Assembly: GCA_964355365.1 (NCBI GenBank) | Contig: CAYHEX010000125.1 | Span: 1 to 11,051, forward strand | Length of the DNA stretch: 11,051 bases | Reading direction: 5' to 3' | From: SCUN01 sp964355365 | GTDB taxonomy: Bacteria > Acidobacteriota > Vicinamibacteria > Vicinamibacterales > SCN-69-37 | Shown here: in pieces, positions 5,867-11,051 of the stretch | Numbering within the stretch: the stretch's first letter is position 1 | Layout: the number at the start of each line of letters is the position of its first letter | Translations under genes and position numbers: made by a program | Notes under the pieces: model-generated | The model's input: only the letters and a program-made list of their open reading frames with translations | What the model was told of the DNA's origin: nothing | Databases searched by the model: none

Positions 5867-6724
5867 ATGAGTACGCCCACGTTCTTCATCGTCGGAGCGC
5901 CCAAGGCGGGCACCACATCGCTGTTTCACTATCTCGGCGCGCACCCGGATATCGCGGTGTCGGCGATCAAGGAGCCGTGCTTCTTTGCGCCCGAGGTGCC
6001 GGTGGATCCGGAGACCGACGCGCATCGACGCAACTGGGACACGTACCGCGCGTTGTTCGCGCATGCCGGCCGGGCGCGCGCGATCGGGGAAGGCAGCGTG
6101 GCGTATCTCAGCGCTCCCAACGCCGCTGCGGCTATTCGCGCAAGGATTCCGCACGCGAAGATCGTGATGATGCTGCGCGACCCAGCCGACCGGCTGTTCG
6201 CGCACTACTCGGCCGCGATCGCCGCCGGCGTCACGACCGCGCCCTTCCCGAAATGGGTCGACGACCAGCAGCAGAAGGAGTCGGACACCGAGTCGACGTG
6301 GGGGCCGGTGTGGGCCGGACGCTACGCGACACACCTCGCGCGCTTCAAGGAACACTTCCCTGCCGATCAACTGCACGTGAGTTACTACGACGACTTCGTG
6401 ACGGAATCGGACGCGGTTCTGGCCCGCCTGTTCAGCTTCCTCGGCGTGGATGCCTCCGTCGCCATCGATGGCGAAGAACGACACAACGTGACGACCGTGA
6501 CGAAGTGGCCTGCGCTCGACGCGCTGCGGACGCCGATGCGCGCGCTGTTCCAGCAGATGTTGCCGACAGCGGTGTTCGACCGCGCGCGCGCATGGTCTCG
6601 CGAGCCGGCCCAGCTGACGTTCTCCCCAGTCGACCGCGCGCACGCGATCGCCGTGTATCGAGGAGAGATCGAGGCACTGCAGCGTCTCACCGGGCGGGAT
6701 CTGGCCCGCTGGCTGTCGGCCTGA
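5867..6724 (+). CDS. PAPS-dependent sulfotransferase
   Basis: A 285-residue cytosolic-type sulfotransferase that would move sulfate from PAPS to a hydroxyl or amine of a carbohydrate or small molecule. FFIVGAPKAGTTSLFHYL (6-23) is the 5'-phosphosulfate loop with the key Lys13. KIVMMLRDPADRLFAHY (98-114) is the 3'-phosphate element, with Arg104 and His113-Tyr114 in place of the usual Ser-x-Tyr. LHVSYYDDF (169-177) and the C-terminal RLFSFLGVD (187-195) are typical of the heparan-type/Sulfotransfer family. I chose the ATG at 5867 because the phosphosulfate loop follows directly; it has AAGAG only three bases upstream. Two upstream in-frame ATGs (5846, 5792) would overlap the divergent epimerase. 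With the epimerase next door, a role in modifying a surface glycan or exported glycolipid is possible, but no glycosyltransferases are present to support it. Confidence 0.88.
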   Translation: MSTPTFFIVGAPKAGTTSLFHYLGAHPDIAVSAIKEPCFFAPEVPVDPETDAHRRNWDTYRALFAHAGRARAIGEGSVAYLSAPNAAAAIRARIPHAKIVMMLRDPADRLFAHYSAAIAAGVTTAPFPKWVDDQQQKESDTESTWGPVWAGRYATHLARFKEHFPADQLHVSYYDDFVTESDAVLARLFSFLGVDASVAIDGEERHNVTTVTKWPALDALRTPMRALFQQMLPTAVFDRARAWSREPAQLTFSPVDRAHAIAVYRGEIEALQRLTGRDLARWLSA

Positions 6725-6777
6725 TTGACGCGCCCCGTGCAGCACGGACGGTTCTGCCGGTAAGATCGCGCAACACC

Positions 6778-7986
6778 ATGCGCCCGGTACTCATCGTCAT
6801 CGCCGCGATCCTGCTGGCGGCCCCGGCCGCCGCGCAGCTGCCGGACCGTCCGGTCAGCAACGCGTCGGGTACCGTCACGGCCGGCGCGGAGGTCAGCGGC
6901 ACGCTGAGTCGGCGAGACGAGACGGCGTTCTTCAACTACACCGACTACGAGAACGACGCGCTGCGCATGGCGCGGCTGCGGCTGATGGGCGAGTGGCGGC
7001 CGCATGCGCAACTGTCGTTCGTGGGTGAGGCGCGAATCGGCCGCAATCCAAGGGCCGAGGTCGCCGCGCTGTTCGTGCGCTGGAGCCCGGTGGCGCGCTG
7101 GCGTCTTGATCTGCAGGCCGGCCGCGTGCCGCCGGTGATTGGTGCATTCGCGCGCCGCGCCTACGGCCGTGACAACCCGCTGTCCGGCGTGCCGCTGGCG
7201 TATCAGTACCTCACCTCGCTCCGTCCCGACGCACTGCCGGCCACGATCGACGACATCCTGCGCATGCGCGCGCGCGGATGGCGGCCGAGTTTCCCTATCG
7301 GCGACGACACGATCGCGCCCGGCATCGCGCTGGTGTCCGCGTTTCGCTGGGACACCGGCGTGACCGCGCACTGGTCGAACGATCGTGTTGACCTGGCCGC
7401 CTCGGTCACCCGTGGCGCGCCCGCGCGGCCCGTGACGAGAGAAACCAACCGCGGGCTGCAGTGGTCCGGCCGCGCCGCGGTGACGGCGCCGAGTGGCCTC
7501 ACGCTGGGCATGTCGGGCGCACGCGGCAACTGGATCGATCAGGCCGTCCTCGATCTGGTGCCGGCCGCGACCGGTGTGTCCACGTCGCAGACGGTGATCG
7601 GCGCCGATGCCGCATTCGAGCGCGGACACTGGATCATCCGCGGCGAGGCGCTGCACGTGACGTTCGGCATACCCGTCGCCGGCGCTCCGTCATTCACGAC
7701 GCCGCTCAGCGCCGACACCGCCTTCATCGAGGGCCGCTTCCGTTTTCTGGCGCGATGGCAGGTGGCCGTTCGTGCCGACCGACTCACCTTCTCCGACGTG
7801 CGCGGCACGCTGTTCGGCGGCGCGGCGACGTCATGGGACGCCCCGGTCAAACGGCTCGAAGCCAGCGTCGGCTTCCGGCTCGCGCGCACGGTTGAAGTGC
7901 GCGGCGGCTACCAGTACAACTGGCGCGACGGTGGCCGCGTGCGCACCCTCGGCGCTCCGACGCTGCAGCTCCTCTACTGGTTCTGA
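6778..7986 (+). CDS. Predicted outer-membrane beta-barrel protein
   Basis: A 402-residue exported protein that I cannot assign to a named family. Residues 1-20 are a signal peptide (hydrophobic VLIVIAAILLAA followed by PAAAQ; cleavage near 19/20). The rest alternates polar and hydrophobic residues in many short strands ending in aromatics (for example LSFVGEARIG, VAALFVRWSP, WRLDLQAGRVP, WQVAVRADRLTF, VEVRGGYQYNW). It ends LQLLYWF, with the terminal Phe typical of BAM-inserted barrels. The size fits a porin-like barrel of perhaps 14-16 strands, an estimate only. It starts 53 bases after the sulfotransferase gene, where I find no convincing promoter, and its stop is two bases before the cupredoxin start, so the two are surely co-transcribed. 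A role in moving a substrate or metal for the periplasmic cupredoxin is inference. Confidence 0.8.
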   Translation: MRPVLIVIAAILLAAPAAAQLPDRPVSNASGTVTAGAEVSGTLSRRDETAFFNYTDYENDALRMARLRLMGEWRPHAQLSFVGEARIGRNPRAEVAALFVRWSPVARWRLDLQAGRVPPVIGAFARRAYGRDNPLSGVPLAYQYLTSLRPDALPATIDDILRMRARGWRPSFPIGDDTIAPGIALVSAFRWDTGVTAHWSNDRVDLAASVTRGAPARPVTRETNRGLQWSGRAAVTAPSGLTLGMSGARGNWIDQAVLDLVPAATGVSTSQTVIGADAAFERGHWIIRGEALHVTFGIPVAGAPSFTTPLSADTAFIEGRFRFLARWQVAVRADRLTFSDVRGTLFGGAATSWDAPVKRLEASVGFRLARTVEVRGGYQYNWRDGGRVRTLGAPTLQLLYWF

Positions 7987-7988
7987 TC

Positions 7989-8663
7989 ATGCGACGCCGC
8001 CTTCTCGCTGCCGCCATCGCCTGTCTCGCCGCGACCGCGATGCTCGCCGCGACGTCACGCCTGCACGAGTCCGGCAACGTGCGCGGACGCGTGCAGCAAC
8101 CCGCGGTGACGCCGCGCGACGGCCATCGTCCCGCCGTCGGCGACCTCGCCCACGCGGCTCGACTCCCCATCGACCGCTCTCGAGCCGTCGTCTACATCGA
8201 CGCCGCACCGCGGCAGGCGTTCGACGCGCTCCCGGTCGGACGCGTGCGCCTCGACCAGCGCAATCAGGTCTTCGAGCCGCACCTGCTCGCCGTCACCGTG
8301 GGCACGACGGTCGAGTTCCCCAACGACGATCCGATGTTCCACAACGTGATGTCGCTCGCGCGCGGCAATGCGTTCGACCTCGGCCGCTATCCGCGAGGTC
8401 AGTCGAAATCCAAACGCTTCGACACGCCGGGCATCGTCCCGGTGGTGTGCGACATTCACGCGCACATGAGCGCCTACATCCTCGTGTTCAGCCACTCGTA
8501 CTTCGCGGTGACCGATCCCGACGGGCGCTACTCGATTCCGAACATTCCGTCCGGCACGTACACGCTCAAAGTCTGGAGTGAACTGGGCACCGCTGAAGGA
8601 CGCCGGATCACGATCGCCGACGGGACAACGGTCGACGCGGACTTCCAGGTCATCAAGCGATGA
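7989..8663 (+). CDS. Periplasmic cupredoxin with a C-terminal carboxypeptidase-regulatory-like domain
   Basis: A 224-residue exported protein. Residues 1-22 are a signal peptide (RRR followed by LLAAAIACLAATAMLAA). Residues about 65-170 are a plastocyanin/azurin-like fold: LLAVTVGTTVEFPNDDPMFHN supplies His118 and VVCDIHAHM supplies Cys154, His157 and possibly His159 or Met160 as type 1 copper ligands. The C-x2-H spacing matches plastocyanin, but the Met follows sooner than usual, so the axial ligand is uncertain. Residues about 172-224 (DPDGRYSIPNIPSGTYTLKVWSE) resemble a carboxypeptidase-regulatory-like beta sandwich. Proteins like this are often labelled methylamine utilization protein, but no methylamine dehydrogenase genes are visible. 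It probably carries electrons or binds copper in the periplasm. It overlaps the histidine kinase gene by four bases (ATGA, 8660-8663) and follows the barrel gene by two. Confidence 0.85.
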   Translation: MRRRLLAAAIACLAATAMLAATSRLHESGNVRGRVQQPAVTPRDGHRPAVGDLAHAARLPIDRSRAVVYIDAAPRQAFDALPVGRVRLDQRNQVFEPHLLAVTVGTTVEFPNDDPMFHNVMSLARGNAFDLGRYPRGQSKSKRFDTPGIVPVVCDIHAHMSAYILVFSHSYFAVTDPDGRYSIPNIPSGTYTLKVWSELGTAEGRRITIADGTTVDADFQVIKR

Positions 8664-10375
8664 GCGTGCTGTCGTCGCTGACCAACCGCATCTTCATCGG
8701 CGCGGCGTTGCTCGTGGTGATCGCCATCTCTGTGGCGGTCTATCGCGTGAACGTCTCGGTGACGTCGCGCGCGGAGGCGGACCTGCAGCGCGGGCTCGGC
8801 GAAGCCGCGGCGCTGGTCGACGAGTTCAGCCGAAAGCAGTTCGATGACTTCGCCCGCGACGCTCGGCTTGTGGCCAATCTGCCGGTGCTGCGCGCCGCCG
8901 TCGCCACTAACGACTCACCCACCGTGCAGCCCATCGCGCAGGAATATCAGAACGAGATCAAGGCTGACCTCTTCGTCGTCCTCGACCGATCCGACCACGT
9001 GCTGGCCAGCGCCGGCACGCTGACGGCGGCCGATGCCGTTTCGGGCGCCCTCGCCGGGCGCGCAACGTCGCGGGGAGGCACATGGATCTGGCCGTACCCC
9101 GGCGGCGTGATGCTGGTCACGGCGGTGCCGATGGAGTTTCTCGGCACGCTGGTGGTCGGCTCGAGCTTCGACCAGCGGGCGGTCGAGCGCATCAAATCCG
9201 TGACCAACAGCGACATCGCCCTCATCGCGGGCGCACGCCTCGTCGTATCGACCTTGCCGCCGGAGCATTCCGCGGCCCTGCAGACGTCGGCGCACAACAC
9301 CGCCACGTTCAACGCGCGACTCGGCCAGGAGGACTACATCGGGCGCACGCAGGCGCTGCGGCTCTCCGACGACGCCACAAGCGAACTGACCGCGATCGTG
9401 CTCCGCTCGCGCACGGAACAAACGCGCTTCCTGCAACCGCTCCACCGCGAGATCGCCGTGACGGGACTCCTGGCCGTGCTGGTCGCCACGATCCTCAGCT
9501 ACGGCATCGCGCGCACCGTCACCCGCCCGATCCGCGCGGTGACGGCCACGATGCGGGACATGGCCGCGACGGGAAACCTCGCCAGCGCCGGCCCGGCCGT
9601 CACGCGGTGGGACGACGAGGATGCGCAGTTGCTCGCCGCCACGTTCCGGCAACTCACGACCTCGCTCGACAGGTTTCAGCGCGAGGCGGCGCAGCGCGAG
9701 CGGCTCTCATCGCTCGGGCGCCTCTCCACCGTGATTGCGCACGAGATCCGCAATCCGTTGATGATCATCAAGGCGGCGCTGCGCGGGCTGCGCCAGAAGC
9801 CGACCGACGCGGTCGTCACGGAAACGGCGATCAGCATCGATGAAGAGGTGACTCGTCTCAATGGCGTGGTGACCGGCGTGCTCGACTTCGCGCGGCCGAT
9901 TCGATTCAACCCCGCGCTGACCGATCTCGCCGACATCTGCCGCAGTGCCGCAGCGGCCGGCTGCGCGGAACCTGGCGACGCGCCCGTCGCTGTCGAGATC
10001 GCGCCGGATGCGGGCGTAGCCGCAGCGGTCACCGACGCCGAACGTGTGCGCGGCGTGCTCGTGAACGTGCTGACCAACGCGCAGCATGCGGTCGCCGACG
10101 TGCCGCGAGACGCGACGCCGCTGATCGCGCTGCGCCTGCGCCGGTCGGGCGATCAGTGGCGCATCGACATCACCGATCGAGGGGCCGGCATCGCGGCCGA
10201 CGACCTCGCGCGCGTATTCGAGCCGTTCTTCACCACGCGAAGCGCCGGCTCCGGCCTGGGTCTGGCCATCGGTCGCAACGTCATCGAAGGCCTCGGCGGC
10301 ACGATCACCATGCAGAGCGAACCCGGTCGCGGCGCCACTGTTACAGTGGTGCTGCCGGCGGCCACCTCCTTATGA
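8660..10375 (+). CDS. Membrane sensor histidine kinase
   Basis: A 571-residue kinase of the NtrB/ZraS-like type. Transmembrane helix 1 spans about residues 11-29; a periplasmic sensor of about 235 residues follows (probably Cache-like, by size and position), then helix 2 (about 265-284), a HAMP linker (about 285-340), and the phospho-acceptor His361 in IAHEIRNPLMIIKAAL. The ATP domain has the N box NVLTNAQHA (469-477), G1 DRGAGI (506-511), F box FEPFFTTR (520-527) and G2 GSGLGLAI (530-537), all intact. The ATG at 8660 overlaps the cupredoxin stop, and the last codon overlaps the response regulator start (ATGA, 10372-10375). It should phosphorylate that regulator. The co-transcribed cupredoxin suggests the stimulus is periplasmic redox state, copper, or the substrate of the barrel-cupredoxin pair; this is inference. 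Confidence 0.93.
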   Translation: MSVLSSLTNRIFIGAALLVVIAISVAVYRVNVSVTSRAEADLQRGLGEAAALVDEFSRKQFDDFARDARLVANLPVLRAAVATNDSPTVQPIAQEYQNEIKADLFVVLDRSDHVLASAGTLTAADAVSGALAGRATSRGGTWIWPYPGGVMLVTAVPMEFLGTLVVGSSFDQRAVERIKSVTNSDIALIAGARLVVSTLPPEHSAALQTSAHNTATFNARLGQEDYIGRTQALRLSDDATSELTAIVLRSRTEQTRFLQPLHREIAVTGLLAVLVATILSYGIARTVTRPIRAVTATMRDMAATGNLASAGPAVTRWDDEDAQLLAATFRQLTTSLDRFQREAAQRERLSSLGRLSTVIAHEIRNPLMIIKAALRGLRQKPTDAVVTETAISIDEEVTRLNGVVTGVLDFARPIRFNPALTDLADICRSAAAAGCAEPGDAPVAVEIAPDAGVAAAVTDAERVRGVLVNVLTNAQHAVADVPRDATPLIALRLRRSGDQWRIDITDRGAGIAADDLARVFEPFFTTRSAGSGLGLAIGRNVIEGLGGTITMQSEPGRGATVTVVLPAATSL

Positions 10376-11051
10376 CTCACGGATCGATTCTGCTCGTTGA
10401 CGACGAACCCAAGATACGCGGCGCACTCGCGGCGGCGTTGCGTGACGAACAGCACGACGTCACGGCCACCGGAAGCCCTCGCGAAGCGTTGCGGCTCCTG
10501 AACGAACGGCCTTTTGATCTGCTGATCGTCGACAACCTGATGCCGGAGATGACCGGCCTCGAGCTGATCCGTGAAGTTGCGACGACCATGCCGGCCAGCG
10601 AGCGGCCGGAGATCCTGATGATGACCGCGCACGCCACGATCGAAAGTGCGATCGAAGCGATGAAGCTCGGCGCGGTCGACTACCTGCAGAAGCCGTTCGA
10701 GATCGATGAGTTTCTGGTCGTGGTCCGCCGGGCGGTGGAGCACGAGCGGCTTCGCACCCATCACGACTACCTCATTACCGAGCGCGACGAGCAGTTCAAC
10801 CACTACGGCATCGTCGGGCGCAGCAAGGCGATTCAGGACGTCGTGCGGACGGCGAAGCTGGTGGCGCAGTCGCGGAGCACAGTGTTGCTCACGGGCGAGA
10901 CGGGCACGGGCAAGGAGTTGGTGGCGCGCGCGGTGCACGACTGGAGCGCGCAGCGCGAGATGCCGCTGGTGAAGGTGAACTGCGCGGCGCTGCCGGACAC
11001 ACTGATTGAGTCGGAGCTGTTCGGCCACGTTCGCGGCGCGTTCACGGGAGC
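10372..11051 (+). CDS. NtrC-family sigma54-activating response regulator, N-terminal part (cut by window edge)
   Basis: The visible 226 codons start MTHGSILLVDDEP. The receiver domain (about 1-125) has acidic residues Asp10 and Asp11, phospho-acceptor Asp54 (LLIVDNLMPEM), Thr85 (MMTAHA) and Lys107 (LQKPFE), all standard. The AAA+ domain begins near residue 146 (GIVGRSKAIQDV); Walker A is GETGTGKE (about 174-181), and VNCAALPDTLIESELFGH leads into the sigma54 contact loop GAFTG, where the window stops. It therefore activates sigma54 promoters by ATP hydrolysis once phosphorylated by the overlapping histidine kinase gene. The C-terminal DNA-binding domain is outside. The four-base start/stop overlap shows coupled translation with the kinase. 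Targets are unknown. Confidence 0.94.
   Translation, partial: MTHGSILLVDDEPKIRGALAAALRDEQHDVTATGSPREALRLLNERPFDLLIVDNLMPEMTGLELIREVATTMPASERPEILMMTAHATIESAIEAMKLGAVDYLQKPFEIDEFLVVVRRAVEHERLRTHHDYLITERDEQFNHYGIVGRSKAIQDVVRTAKLVAQSRSTVLLTGETGTGKELVARAVHDWSAQREMPLVKVNCAALPDTLIESELFGHVRGAFTG

Noticed and set aside
5669..6745. Long minus-strand frame opposite the sulfotransferase
   Set aside because: No recognisable motifs and Arg-rich composition; the plus-strand sulfotransferase has intact PAPS-binding motifs.
6735..6747. CCGTGC-A-GCACGG mini-palindrome between the sulfotransferase and barrel genes
   Set aside because: A one-base loop and no T-run make a terminator unlikely, and a 6-base dyad is common by chance in DNA this GC-rich.
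6725..6766. TTGACG and TAAGAT as a sigma70 promoter for the barrel gene
   Set aside because: The two boxes are separated by 30 bases, far from the usual 17, so I do not call a promoter.
6385..7656. 423-codon minus-strand frame
   Set aside because: Antisense to the barrel protein, which has a convincing signal peptide and C-terminal Phe; the translation looks like a shadow.
10153..11028. 291-codon minus-strand frame
   Set aside because: Antisense to the kinase G boxes and the response regulator, both clearly real.

Overview
The window is 11 kb of dense, high-GC bacterial DNA with almost no intergenic space. I see eleven protein-coding genes, two of them cut by the window ends, and no RNA genes, transposases or CRISPR arrays. 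Cobalamin-dependent methionine synthase, a signal-peptide-bearing beta-barrel protein, a cupredoxin and a sigma54-type response regulator indicate a Gram-negative, didermal heterotroph. GC-rich codon use and the gene mix would fit Acidobacteriota (for example Vicinamibacteria), but that placement is an impression, not something the sequence proves.

Layout. Positions 1-2136 (minus strand) hold a two-gene methionine-cycle operon: an ArsR-type regulator fused to a SAM-dependent methyltransferase, followed with no gap by metH, which runs off the left edge. A 36-base AT-rich divergent promoter carrying a 10-4-10 palindrome (2131-2154) separates it from a plus-strand alpha/beta hydrolase (2173-2769). 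Positions 2785-5847 (minus strand) form a second likely operon: an NAD-dependent epimerase/dehydratase, a small serine hydrolase and a GcvT-family folate-type aminomethyltransferase. A PAPS-dependent sulfotransferase (5867-6724) is transcribed divergently from it. From 6778 to the right edge is a tightly packed plus-strand operon: outer-membrane barrel protein, periplasmic cupredoxin, membrane histidine kinase and NtrC-type response regulator, the last three junctions being a 2-base gap and two 4-base ATGA overlaps.

The most striking item is a family of short palindromic elements. Three copies (91-187, 4420-4468, 4712-4748) share identical 15-base arms, and each lies inside a protein-coding gene, in frame, with no stop codon. 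One lengthens the linker between the first two domains of MetH; two sit inside the same small hydrolase gene. The copies occur in both orientations and in two coding frames. The core arm contains no stop triplet on either strand, so it can be translated whichever way it lands. This looks like a protein-tolerated dispersed palindrome, analogous in behaviour to Rickettsia palindromic elements but unrelated in sequence as far as I can tell.

How the genes work together: the regulator-methyltransferase, its palindromic operator and metH suggest SAM/SAH-responsive control of methionine synthesis. The right-hand operon suggests a periplasmic redox or copper protein and an outer-membrane partner co-expressed with a two-component sigma54 activator pair.
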